Source: Nothopassalora personata (taxonomy: Eukaryota; Ascomycota; Dothideomycetes; Mycosphaerellales; Mycosphaerellaceae). Taken from it: a DNA stretch of 64,000 bases. Made by a program: the position numbers and the translations under genes. The notes beneath the pieces were generated by a model. That model was not told the DNA's origin and did not search any database. It saw only the letters and a program-made list of their open reading frames with translations. The stretch spans positions 1,240,001 to 1,304,000 of the forward strand of contig CM066288.1 in NCBI GenBank assembly GCA_033816765.1. Direction: 5' to 3'. How positions within the stretch are numbered: position 1 is the first letter of the stretch; the number at the start of each line of letters is the position of its first letter. Below, one piece after another: positions 12,420 to 23,945 of the stretch.

Positions 12420-15400
12420 CGCCTTATAGTCGGCTACTATACGATCCGCATTCGCGAGGCCCTCCGCCGGTTACTAGCTATTATACTCCTCTAGCTAGTC
12501 CTTCTACTAGACTAGATACTGTAGCTTGCCCTTACGCTTACGCCTATCTAGTACTGCCTCTACCTTATACTCTCCGTCCTTATTAGCTAGAGGGGGTACG
12601 GGTCTATCCTTATCGCTACCGATATACGGCTCGAGGAGAGAGACATAGAAGACGTTATAGAGCCTTAAGTCGGCTAGTAGCGCTAGGCGGTACGCCTACG
12701 AACCGATAGCGTCCGTAATGCGGTATAGGCCGATAAACTTCGGACCTATCTTCTTCTTTAGCACTGCTAACTTAAGGTTCTTCGTTAATAATAGGACTAA
12801 GTTACCTACGCGGTAGGTCTTAGCTTAGTAGGTCTTATTATAGTAGCGAGCCTAGCTTTCTACTATAGCCTTCTATCGCTCCTCGAGTATAGCGCGTAGT
12901 TTTCGTATACGACTCGTAGCTGTTACCGCTACTAGTACTTCCCCCCCCTAGGTCTCGTCTCGAGATCTAGTTAGTATAGGGGTAATCTTAGGTCGCTAAC
13001 CGTACGCTATTTCGAACGGACTTATCCGTAGTGTTAGGTGGATGCTGTTATTAGCTACGAATTTAGTAACTGTAAGCTACTTAGCCCACTTAGTTTAATT
13101 GTTACTATAGTAATAACGAAGGTATTGTTCGAGGGTTTAGTTTACCCTCTTAGTTTAGCCGTTAGTCTAAGGGTAAAAGGCCGTAGATAGCTTACGCTTT
13201 ATACGCGCCTCGAAGTAGAAGTTACTCTAAAACTGACTAGTAAAGACCGGACCTCGGTCGCTTACTATACCTAACGGGACACTATAGTGTCGCACGACTT
13301 CGTCTCGTAGGAGCCTCGTAAGCTCTACGGCTGTACAAGTCTTCGTCGTCGGGATGTATAAGCTTATTTTTAAGTAGCGATCGACTATTACTAGGATCGT
13401 ATTATACACGTAACCGGCTCGCGTACTTAGAGGTAGGTCCGTAATAAAATCTATAGTAATTTCCTACTACGGTCGCTCCGGTCTAGGAAGCGGTTATAGC
13501 TCGCCGTAGGGTCGATAGCGCCTCGCCTTCGAACCCTAGTAGGTTCTATAGGCTTAGACGTATTGTTTCACGTCCGTACTAAGTGAGTCCTACTAATAAT
13601 TACGTCGTAACAGCTCTTTAGTCTTAGTCCTTCTAAAGTGACCCGCGAGGACGTCGTCGTAGTGCATACGAATTAGATGCGACCTAATTGCGTAATCCCT
13701 AGGTACTACGATCGCGTCTCCGTAGTATATAAGGTTATCCTTTATATGCTATCCCTTAGCGTCCCTCGCGCTTAGCGCCTACGCTAAGCATACGATATAC
13801 TAGTCGTCTTACTACTACGCGATCTTTATTAAGAGTAGGATTAACTTACCCGTCGAGCTATAAGCTTAACCCTATATTACTACAGCGCATACTGCTACTA
13901 GTAAAGACGGCTTATCTTAATAGGGAAGGTTACCTCTCCGTACTACTATCGCCGCGCCTATGTCGCCCTATATCGCCTCGTAGGTAGTAAGTACGCGCTT
14001 CACCGTCGGCTCACTTATCCCTTTTAGAGACTCCTTCTAGAAAGATAGCTTACTTTATAAGGTAGGTAGCAAGTTCGAAGTTTATTACGTTATAGCTACG
14101 TAGTTACTACGTCTCGAAGGCGCGTCGGCTAGGTTAGTCTTACCCGGCCAATGCTCTACTATAAAATTAAAAGACTATAGGAACGTAGCCTATCGAGCTT
14201 ACCGCGTATTTAGCTACTTTACTATTATAAAGCCCTATAGGTTAGCGTAGTCGACTAGTACTCGCACCGTATACGTAGCGCCCTCTAAGTATAGCCTCTA
14301 ATGCTTAAAAGCCTTAACTACTGTAAGTAGCTCCTAATCGTGCGTCTCGTAGTTGCACTTAGCTAGTATTATCTTACGTAAATAGAACGCGATAGGATGC
14401 TACTTAGCACTAAACAATTAGGATATAATACCTACGATCGCGAAACCTAAGGCATCCGTCTCGACTCGCGTACGTAGCGTAGGATCGAAGTGCCTAAGTA
14501 TTAGTGTACCTAAGAATCCGGCCTTAAGCTATCGAAACGCCTACTCTTCGCTTAAGGTCTACGTAAGAGGGCCGTGCTTCTTACCGTCCTTAGATCCCTT
14601 TAGTAGGTCCGTTAGGGGCTTGTAGACCCTTAAGTATCCTTCTATAAAACGCCGGTAGAAGTTACAAAACCTAAGGAAGGACTAGACCTTATAAAAGGTC
14701 GTAGGTGTAGGCTATTCCTCGATAGCGGCTACCCTACTCCTGTCTATCGACACGCCTACGGCGCTTACGACAAACCTAAGGAACTCTATACTCTCCTAGA
14801 AGAAGTAACACTTCTTAGGGTTTGCGAATAGGGTAAACTTTCGTAGCCTCTCTAGTACCGCGCGTACGGCTCGTACGTGTGCCTTACGCGTCTCGCTATA
14901 GATAAGGATATTATCTAGGTAGACTACGTAAATGTTATTAACTAAGCCGGTTAGCGCCTTATTAATATACCCTTAAAAGGTTACCGGTACGTTAGTTAAC
15001 CCGAACGGCATTACTAGGTACTCGTAGTATCCGTATCGCGTGCGAAACGTAGTCTTCTACTTATCGCCTCGCTTAATAGGGATACGATAGTAGGCGTCCT
15101 TTAAATCGATTATAGTAAAGAACCTAGAACCTAATAGCCTATCTAGCGTCTCGCTAATTAGGGGTAGGGGGTATCGGTTCTTTACTATAATCTCATGTAG
15201 GCCTCTATAATTAACATAGAGCCTAAGAGTACTATTCTTCTTTAGCACGAATAGGATAGGCGCATCCGCCTCGCTTACGGACCGCCTAATCCACCCCTTC
15301 TCTATTGCTTACGCAAGGTACTCCTTTAAGGCCTCTAACTTAGTTAAGGACTAGTAGTATAGCGGCTTAAAAGGGGGTTTCTTTCCTTTAACGAGATTAA

Positions 15401-16010
15401 TCGTATACTTAACCCCGTCGGGCATCTTACGCTTCGCCTACTCATTAGGTGCGTATACATCTCGGAAGTCTACAAATTCTTTAGGCTACAAGGGGCCCTC
15501 TCCTTTAGGTACTACTATAGTAATAGCCCGAACACTTATCGCATAAACCTACTTTAAGCTCTCGAGATCCTTAAGGAACTCGCGTACGTTACGCTACTAA
15601 ACCGTAGGCGTCTCTACACCGTAGTACTACTAGTTATCCTTATCGGCCTTTACTATCCAATTACGATGCCGCTAGGGTCTACCTAAAATTACTAATGGCC
15701 TACCTATAGGCACCGCGTAGTAGATAGCGTTACTTACGCGCTCTACTCCCGCGTTATTAGCGAGTCGTAGCCGAACCGTAAAGGCGCCGTAGTAATACCC
15801 TAGGTTATGCGCATACGACTCTAACTTTAGTAGCCTTACCCTATTAATAGGTTACATTTAATGTCGGAGTACATACTTATACGATACTAGGCTAAGATCC
15901 GTACAGTTATCTAGGAGAAACGTAGCCTCGCGAAAGCCCTTACGAGTCTCGACTACGCCTCGCAAGTGACGCGCTAGACACGCATCTACTCGCCTTAAGG
16001 GGTCGACTTT
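12420..16010 (-). pseudogene. Y pol (protease, RT, RNase H, integrase), RIP-inactivated
   Basis: Read on the minus strand through TAG/TAA. Protease with ILGRP lies near 15690-15990. RT lies at about 15370-14800, with IIDLKDAYYRIPI near 15110 and the active site read as YLDNILIY near 14905 (family YxDD). RNase H follows with an ETDALGFA motif near 14460 and a NLADAPSRR motif near 14130. The integrase catalytic core lies at about 13450-13000, with IVSDRGPVF near 13245, and the C-terminal part runs to about 12430. Matches X pol closely. Not functional. Confidence 0.8.
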
Positions 16011-16168
16011 AGGAAAACTCGGACTTAGGAGCGACCTACTTATAGTCCTCTACCTTTTCCCTAGTCGCTACGATGGATACACATCTACTCGCCTTAAGGG
16101 GTCGACTTTAGGAAAACTCAAACTTAGGAGCGACCTACTTCTAGTCCTCTACCTTTTCCCTAGTCGCT
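15983..16168. repeat. Tandem duplication, period 99 bp, at the Y gag/protease junction
   Basis: Two 87-bp near-identical copies (15983-16069 and 16082-16168) with a 12-bp spacer. Period 99 is a multiple of three. X carries a single copy (near 40350-40440), so the duplication is specific to Y. Confidence 0.9.
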
Positions 16169-17270
16169 GCCCTTCTTAGTTAGAGCCTTCGTAGCGTCTA
16201 CCCTACGAACCGCTTACGCGTTACGGTCCTTCTATAGGTGCCTATTCGGGCAATCCGTCTTAATATAACCCTTCTTATAGCATCTATAGCACTCCGCTTT
16301 AGTCCTATCGAAGGTTATAGACGATCCGCCGGCGTCCCGCTAGTAACTCGTACCCGGGTCGCGCGACGCCTAACTATACTTCTACTACTTTGAGCTACGA
16401 TCGCTTCGCCCTTAGTCGCCCTTAGTCTCTCGCCTACGGCGACTATACTACCTGCGGTCGTGCCCTCCGCTACTACGCTCCGTGCTTTCAATGCGCGAAG
16501 CTAGGATTACTAGTTCCTCTCTAGTTATTAGGATGTTATAAAACTTAACGATTACGGACCGTAGGCTAGGCGTAAGCTTAGCGAGTATATATCGTACGCG
16601 TTACGCCTCCGTATAGTCCCCTAACTAATTCTCTATAACATCTAGCTTAGTCGTAAACTGACGCACTATCTAGTTATCCTTCTATTTCACCGCCTTATAC
16701 TCTAACATTACGTTAAGTACGCGGTTTATAGGATTACCGTATGCGTCTCGATAGAACTCCTTAAAGTCCTAGTATATATACCCTTTAAGGTTAAGGACGC
16801 TATAGTTAGCGTGCTATCGCTCACTTACCTCTCCGCTTAGGTACATAACCCTATATAGGACCTTTAACTCGTTTGTCGTATACGTGCCGCCTAAGAGGGT
16901 AAAGATAAGAGAGAGCTCCCTTAGGAATACCCGTGCTTTCTTAATCGAGTCCCCTCTAAAAGGCGTAGGTTCTTTAAGACGTAAACGTGTCGTATACAAT
17001 GCGACCGCGCCTCGAGCTACGATATTATCGTTAGTTACTATAGATAGAGGAGGGGGAGGGGGAGTAGGGGATAGTTCTCCGCCGGATTTGCCCTAAGGGT
17101 CCGCCGGCGGTACGCTTACGTCCCGCAAGATCTCTAACTGTTTAATCTCCCTCTATATCTCCTTCTCCTTAACCTCTACCCAAAGGGCATCCCTCCTTAC
17201 GACTAAGGCTACACGCCTCGCTTATTGCTAGGCCCTAGGGCTTAGGGGAGCCGTAGGCGTAGCGCTGCTG
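16080..17270 (-). pseudogene. Y gag, RIP-inactivated
   Basis: Minus-strand frame similar to X gag (24000-25095). Near 16255-16300 it reads a CX2CX4YX4C zinc knuckle (CYRCYKKGYIKTDC); the Tyr stands where His is expected, which one CA to TA change explains. Upstream is a retrotransposon gag-like region with TPFRG, near 16955. Short open stretches on the opposite strand here are shadows. Confidence 0.7.
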
Positions 17271-17315
17271 TCGTCGCGTTCGGACTCTATAGCGTGTATA
17301 GATTATAACGAAGAG

Positions 17316-17324
17316 AAGAATTAG
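17316..17324 (-). promoter_or_regulatory. Y primer-binding site, self-priming type
   Basis: On the minus strand, CTAATTCTT lies 3 nt after the 5' LTR end. It is the exact complement of AAGAATTAG inside the LTR (plus-strand 17384-17392). This is the layout of Tf1-like self-primed elements, not of tRNA-primed ones (no TGG at the site). Confidence 0.6.
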
Positions 17325-17327
17325 AAC

Positions 17328-17524
17328 TGTTAAGGGGATGTCGTAATATATAGCACGCCTACGACCTACTAGTCGTAGATGAACTAATTCTTACCTTTTG
17401 TTTAAGACGCATCGCACGTCGTAAGGTGTACTTATACGTGTTACGTGCGGCTTAGTAGCCAGTCGCGACCGTATGTTACATGTAAGGCTATATGTAGGGG
17501 TTAGCTACTAGGCTGCCCCTTATA
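17328..17524 (-). repeat. Y 5' LTR
   Basis: 197-bp partner of 10833-11029. Its outer end (minus strand) has TA instead of TG. Confidence 0.9.
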
Positions 17525-20500
17525 CCGATACTAAGCTTTTTAAAGCTTACTAACACTCTAGAGTAGTACTACGAGATAGCTAGCTCTTACGATCTCACTA
17601 CTAGCGAATCCTAGTTATTATAGCTTTAGCTAGTCTATCGTTACGCCCGGCTAGCTCGAGTATAGCGCTTACTAGTACTATTACTAGGCTTACCCGCCTA
17701 CCTTAGACCTTGTTCGAGTCCCTTCGCCTACTAGATAACGTTAAGTATGTCCTTACTAACACGAACACGCCGAAGTCCGCCGCTAATATTATGTTCCGAG
17801 AGCTTAGTCCTTAGAAGCGGGTTAAGGTATTAAAGGACTTCTATAAGGGCTTCGAGAAGGTGTTCGAAGACTACTCCGTCTAGGTTAACCTGTTTTTCGA
17901 GAAAGTTAAGAGCGGTATAGGTAAGAGCTACTAGGATAAATTCCTTAGTAATAAGAAGCTCGATGTCTTGTTTCCTATCGTCGGTAAGATTCGTAAGACC
18001 GGTTTAGAGATTCGTAACCGAGAGAAGACTCTTCGAGCTACGCTTACCCGCTACTAGCTATAGTAGATAGATAATAAGATTCTTAATCGACGCGTTATCT
18101 CCGAGCTTTATAGTACTAACAGCGGGCGCCGCTAGTTTATAGCCTTTATTAATAAGTACCTAGACTATAGTAGGGCTGTTAGTAGAATTTAGAGGGCATT
18201 AATCTAGCGTATAAGGATCGGCCGTAAGGGCATAGATCGTAAGCGAATTCTAGAGCCTAGTAATCTTACCCGGTGCGATAGGGAGGCTAAAGCACGTAGC
18301 ATTGATCCGTAGTCGGCTAAGAGTAGGGAGATTATTAGAAGACACCGCCTAGCCGTCTATAAGGATAGCCTCCTATACTTTATAGAGGGTACTATTACTA
18401 AGAAGTCCACGTCCCTAGAGGACAGCATAGATTAACCTAGACTATCTAGCTAGCAATAGCCTTAGCCACGTTAGCTACTACCGGGTAGTAAAGGTAAAGG
18501 ACGTATAAAGAGTACTACGCTAACTCTACTAGCCTCTACCTAGCCTATAGTCCTATCGAGAGGCGGTCGTAAGTCGAGTCGACTTAAGTAGCTCCGTATA
18601 GGCGAGAGTATAGGTAAGGGCATAACTGCGCCTACTCGATCCTCGCCTAACCGAACGCTAGACGGCGCACCTATACGCGAAGGCAGTCCGCTAGGTACAC
18701 CGGTTAGTACCCTACGATCCACTCCGGCCCTAACTAAGAATAGTAATCCGATACTTGCTATATTACCTTCGGCTATAATTAGGGATGTATTAGTCTTTAA
18801 AGATTAGATCCTATAAGAAGACGAGGCCCTCCGGATTAAGCGCGCTAACTGCACCTATAATGAGCGGTACTATAGCATTAAGTTTAGAAACTTGATTAAT
18901 GTAGATAGTATTAACTAGCTACCTAAGTACCGGATAGCGGGCCTTAAGATACTCGAATATGCTGTCTCGGACGTTCTTAAGAGGGATAGTAAGGTTAGCG
19001 CTATAATGTACGATTAGTATGTTCGAGATTTCTACTATAAGGCCCTCTACTTCGTTACGAATCCCGGTATTACCGCTAATACCCTATGTAAGCGCGCGCT
19101 TAAGGTCTAAGACTAGCTCTTTAAAGGCAAGAGTTTTTTAGCTATTAAGGTAAAGAATGGGTCGTGGTTTCGCCCTAATAAGCGTAGTTAGAAGACTATT
19201 AACCCGCTTAGCTGCCTCTGCGTTCGAGGCAAAGTCGGTACTACGAGTAGTATCGTTACGCATGCTAACTATAACTAGATCCTCGATAAATTTAGTATCG
19301 ATAAAGCTAACTAAGCCGATCTTAATAGTACCGGTACCTACATTAATAGCAATAAACTGTACTAGTACAATAACGCTAAACTAGCGCCGCGGGTTAAAAT
19401 AGTTAGAGAGATAATGAGTCGAGAATTCGACGTATACCGATAGTACCTACGAGAATTGAATAAGGTTAGTAACGGCGGCGTCTACTAGAACATGTAGTAT
19501 TCTCTAAGCTAATAGATCATACGACAAGACCCCGGGCTATAGCTCTTATAAGTAGCTCTACACCCTTAATACTACACTCGGTTTATCTCCTTCCCTAGGC
19601 CTACGATTTTTAGCTTTAATAGGGCTTATTAGGGGGGTAACGCGAATACTATAGTATAGTATGCTAGGGTCGACTTAAACCTCGAAATTGAAAACTACTA
19701 GACTAGTAACCGGCTTAACATACTATACTCTCTTAACTTAGAGGGCACTAGTGGGCCGGAGTTTTTACACGGTTTTCATAAGTAAGGGAATGCTAGAGAG
19801 TTTATCTAGTAGTGCTAGACTAACGACTACATAGAAGACGGCCAATTTAAGCGTTTCTTCTCGGTTAGGGTCTAGAATTACCTAAGCAAGAATAGCATTA
19901 GCTGGTTTAGAGAGGAGCTAAGCGCTAGGTAAATGCGGGTAACTACTATAGGCATTCTAATAAGGTAGGCCGTACATAAGAGGACGCTACGTTAGATTAA
20001 CCCTTACTTTATCGAGATCCGCGACGATAACTATCTTAAACTCTAGAGAAGCTAGAGCATGCACTAGTTAATAGACCTCTATCGTGACTTTAAGACGCTA
20101 AGTAAGAGCGCTATAGGGTTTAAGTATCGACGCCTAGTACCCGGCTATCCTTTTCCTACGGCCGTACACCTTAGTAGCATTAGCCCTCTATCCGATGCCC
20201 TAGCGGGTTTAAAGTCTTAGAACGATAACAAAGTCATCCTTAATGCTAGAAGGTAGCTTAATGCTACGGTCCGCCTAGATTCGGAGCTCTTTAATAAGAA
20301 GATACATAATTAGCGCGTCCGAGCTGTGAAATTAATAGATAAGCAGCTTAGCTTAGTTACTACTCTCGAGTAGATGTGCTTTATAAGCGAAGGGCGTGAT
20401 GAGAGCTTCTTCCGTAACTACTATAGGAACTTCACTAGCTAGCTACTTAGGGACGCGTCTAGTGAGACTAGTGTTAGCCACGATAACGAGTAGGTCTAGA

Positions 20501-20600
20501 TAAAGGAGTTATGTAAGAATGAGTGGAACTAAGTAGTTAGTACGGGTTTATAGGCTCCTAGTTTCTAGTTAATTTCCGGCTATAGCTATAGCCTATAGGA

Positions 20601-20660
20601 TTCTAGTTCTAATTCTAGTTCTAATTCTAGTTCTAATTCTAGTTCTAATTCTAGTTCTAA
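20601..20660 (+). repeat. 12-bp minisatellite inside U
   Basis: Five exact copies of ttctagttctaa in a row. In the U frame it codes Ser-Ser-Ser-Asn five times, at about residues 1135-1154. Confidence 0.95.
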
Positions 20661-21169
20661 TGCTTTGGGTACAGGTGCTTCTAGTCCTTAGATCTTACTT
20701 GTTTCTTATAGTTACTTATCTTCCCTTAACTTACCTTCTAGCTACGCGGTAGACTCGTCTTTAGATTTATTAGGTTACTAGTACTAACGCTCACTTGTCT
20801 TATAAGTGGCGTTTACGTTATTTGACCATCTAGCCAGCTCGATTAATACTAACATAGCTATCAATTCCCTCGCTAGTTTCGTAGCATACGTTAGTACAGT
20901 ACGACGGATACGAGTCGCGGTTATTAACGTTATTATTACGGTCTCTATTAGAAGGATCCTTTCGATCTTTATAAACTGTCGCTAGTAGGCCCTAGGACTG
21001 CCTAATATCTTATATGTTAAGCTAAATGGTAGGGTGAGCTACTATACTACTATAAGACTACCTTAGCTTATAGCGACTAACTACGCTACCTGTAGTGCCC
21101 GGGCTTACTGCTTTAGAACCTAAGGATAGGTTCGTAATAGGGGAGGATATATTAACGACTAATTGGTTG

Positions 21170-21208
21170 TGTCGACCTTAGGTTTAGTTATGTCGACCTT
21201 AGGTTTAG
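21170..21208 (+). repeat. 21-bp-period direct repeat near the end of U
   Basis: The 18-bp unit tgtcgaccttaggtttag is present at 21170-21187 and 21191-21208. The period of seven codons keeps the U frame, which favours coding up to the TGA at 21436. Confidence 0.9.
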
Positions 21209-21442
21209 AGGGGGGGTCCCTTAGGTCTAACTTGCTCTAATTTCATTTAGGTTTAATTAGACATTTAGGTGAGCTAGCGGGACCTAGTATAGCTATTTAG
21301 ATATATACTACGTAGTTAAGCATTGTAAGCGTAGCATTAAGGCAATAATTCAATTTATACCTCTCGAGTAGAGGGTATAGGGGTTTAGGTCCGCTAATCC
21401 TCTTATTTTATCTAGCTACTACGCTACTCGTCACGTGACCTG

Positions 21443-21468
21443 ATTTCACGGTCCCGGGACCGGCAAAT
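21443..21468. repeat. 26-bp palindrome, copy P4
   Basis: The right arm is GGGACCGGCAAAT, unmutated. The left arm is ATTTCACGGTCCC with two mismatches. It lies 4 bp after the U stop codon and upstream of the A2 protease frame. Confidence 0.9.
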
Positions 21469-21540
21469 ACCTCTACTTACATAAGCGCCGCTCTATCTAC
21501 TACCACAACTTAGACAGGCCTATATAGGGTAGTTAGTAGA

Positions 21541-23735
21541 CATTAGTACTTAAATAAGCGAAACTTAATCATTAGCCAAATCTAGGGTAACCCTAGGAAA
21601 GGGAAATAATGCCTAAGTAAATAGACTAGGGAACGATACTAATAAAGGACTACCTAAGGATATGCCTATTAGTCCCGTGAACACCCCCTTCGCATAAAGG
21701 AAGCGTATATAGAATACTAAGACTATAAGGATTAATAACTACGTCCGATAATATAGTTTAGCTAGTAATAGCCCGATTATAAAGAAAGAGGGTATTATCT
21801 ACTAGATTAATTAGATCCTCTAGATAACGTTTCCTAATGTGAACGCCTAAGATTAGTTTCGATATAGTTACTAGTTCGAGGCTACCCTCTTCGGTCGCGT
21901 TACTAACACCCCCGCTCTTTAGGAGAAGCTCGCTATAGTGCGACGTCTTATAGGAAAGAACCCTAAGGTTCGTACTAGATAAGTAGTTACCTATAAAGAT
22001 AAACCTAAGTATAATAAGGAGGTCTTCCGCGAAGATAGTTAGGCCTAGTATGTCGGAGTGTATTTAACTATACTTTACTCTAAGGGTGCGGTCCCTACTA
22101 CTAAGCTATATAAGAACGTTAAGAAAATCGGGCTCTCTAGTATCCTTAATAACTTTACTATAGTCCCTAGTCCTTAGGTAGTAGCGGAGTTTAGGATAAA
22201 CAAGAACTAGATTAGGTACCTAATTAATAAGGGTTCCGAGGTAAATATTATCGGCTAGAGGAACGCTTATAGGTTTAGGTTACTAGTAATGTCGAGTGCT
22301 TAGCTTACCTTTCGAGGTGCTAGAGGGCGGGCCCAGTTTAAAGGTATTATAGGCAATTTAGATGTTTAGGTATTTAGGGTTTCCTACTAAGTAGACATGT
22401 TTATCTCCTCGGATCTAAACTTACTAATAATCCTAGGACGTCCGTAGGCCCGCAAGGTACGGCTTACTGCCCGTAACTGCGATAATAGTTTATAGGAGGG
22501 GACTATTACTAGCCGTAAAGGTAAAAGTGTTATGTTTACTACCCTAGTTAGCTCGGATAGGTATAAGACCCTTTAAGAACTATTAAAAGCGTCGGGAAAT
22601 GGAAGGGTAGGTTAAGTTACGGCGCTTAACCTACCGACTTGCTAAAGCCGGATTTAATAAAATTAGTAAGGTTCTCGCACTATCTCGGAGAAACCTCGGA
22701 CTTTAATTTACCGGTCCCGGGACCGGTAAATAGCTATAGTAAGGAAAACGGATACGACTACGACACGACGTATCTATAGGAACCCGGTAAGGCTCTAACG
22801 CCTAGTAACCATTTAGCTCACTTATTAGGATTGCTTAGGACTACTAGAATAAAGGAACGAGTTATAGAAATTGGAATAGGCGCGTTCGAGGGAGATTCTA
22901 TTACTAACGTTTATTTAGTTTAAGGGGATTAGCCCTCCGAGATCCTAAGGCAATCTACATTAAATGCTTAGGCACGGAAGTAATAAGTAGGCTAACATAT
23001 AGCTAACATTAGGATGCCGTAGGTCTTTACGATGTATAAGCGTAAAGCGGATAAGAAGAAGCTAGTAGACGCGAGCGTTTACGAGCGCCTAGAATCACGA
23101 GTTAAGGGAGATATAGAATAGAAGCGTAGGGCGCTGTACCTAGAGTCTAAGATACCTAAAGGACAAGGTCCGTTTAACGGAAAGTACTTAACTAAGAAAT
23201 TCTTAAGTATTAAGCGAGGTAGCCGGATTACTCTAGAACGACTTACCTTAATTAAGGTTAGTATTAAGCTATTGCTAATAGAAAGGGCCTTATTCGATAA
23301 GATGCTCTATAACCGGGAGGCAGTCCTTGCTTAGGATTTTAGTTACATAAGGTAAATTAGGTACGACGTTATACTACCTTAGAAGATTAACACGGTCCCT
23401 TATAGGCTATAGTAGGCACGCCCTATCCGGTTATATCTAAGTCTTAGAGCAATTATTAAACGCATAATTAGAGCCCGGATTAAGAACAACATCCTAGAAT
23501 ACTTATAAGGGGCATATTCTAATAGCTAGTTCCTAGTCGTAAAGAAGGTTAATGCCTCTAGAAGCGATGTGCTATATCGGTTAATTAACTTAGCTATACT
23601 CCTAAATAAGGTTACTATACGCGATGCTAACATTCCACCGGACACGGATAGCTTCTTAGAGGATTTTACCGGGTACCGAGTCGCTTTACTTATGGACCTG
23701 TTTTTAGGTTATAATTAGATTACTTTAGATAAGTC
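21541..23735 (+). mobile_element. A2: second, truncated copy of the A element
   Basis: Repeats A1 85-2300 (protease frame, palindrome, start of pol/RT). The 5' part diverges from A1 upstream of about 21541, and the RT is cut at 23735 by element X. Differences from A1 are chiefly RIP-type. The stretch 21469-21540 between P4 and this homology has no counterpart in A1 and no clear gene. Confidence 0.85.
22706..22731. repeat. 26-bp palindrome, copy P2
   Basis: Perfect, arm ATTTACCGGTCCC. It lies at the same place in A2 as P1 in A1, between the protease and pol frames. Confidence 0.95.
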
Positions 23736-23933
23736 TATAAGGGTAGCCTATAGCTAACCCTTACATATAATGCGGCTATGCCCGGCTTAGTATACCGCAC
23801 GTAACGCGCATACGTACACTAGGAGACGCGCATAGCGTCGAAGGAAGAAAGTAAGCTTTAGTTTATCTACGATTAGAAGATCGTAGGCGTACTATATATT
23901 ACGACATCCCCTTATAGCCTTACGGCCCTTATA
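23736..23933 (+). repeat. X 5' LTR
   Basis: 198 bp, matching 54177-54374 with RIP-type differences. Related at its ends to the LTR of Y. Confidence 0.9.
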
Positions 23934-23936
23934 GTT

Positions 23937-23945
23937 CTAAAGCTT
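23937..23945 (+). promoter_or_regulatory. X primer-binding site, self-priming type
   Basis: CTAAAGCTT, 3 nt after the LTR. It is the exact complement of AAGCTTTAG within the LTR (23853-23861). The Y pair (CTAATTCTT/AAGAATTAG) differs in the middle on both sides, so the pairing covaries. Confidence 0.6.

Larger units (their letters stand above)
10833..17524 (-). mobile_element. Y: RIP-degraded Ty3-type element, minus strand, inserted in U
   Basis: Two 197-bp LTRs (10833-11029 and 17328-17524). On the minus strand the LTR starts TGTAAGGGG and ends CCCCTTAACA. The target duplication is ccgac on the left and ccgat on the right; the right copy is followed by A, so its T is what RIP makes from CpA. 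Order on the minus strand: LTR, gag, protease, RT, RNase H, integrase, 3' region with an opposite-strand frame, polypurine tract (minus-strand gggaggggagg, 11030-11043), LTR. It is a relative of X. Confidence 0.9.
17525..21438 (+). pseudogene. Unrecognised frame U, main part, RIP-inactivated
   Basis: Continues U behind element Y; the first five bases are the duplicated target. Together with 10503-10832 the frame is 4,239 nt, exactly 1,412 codons plus stop, with no frameshift. Every interruption I noticed is TAG or TAA, as RIP makes from Gln or Trp codons. The first in-frame TGA, which CpA mutation cannot create, is at 21436-21438, 4 bp before palindrome P4. The middle (about 17760-18300) is Lys/Arg-rich, and 18420-18780 is Ser/Pro/Arg-rich low complexity. 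Near the end are five SSSN repeats and a 7-residue repeat (VSTLGLV/MSTLGLE). No transmembrane run, RT, integrase or transposase motif was recognised. It could be a capsid-like or accessory protein of the A element, or a separate mobile gene. Confidence 0.65.
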
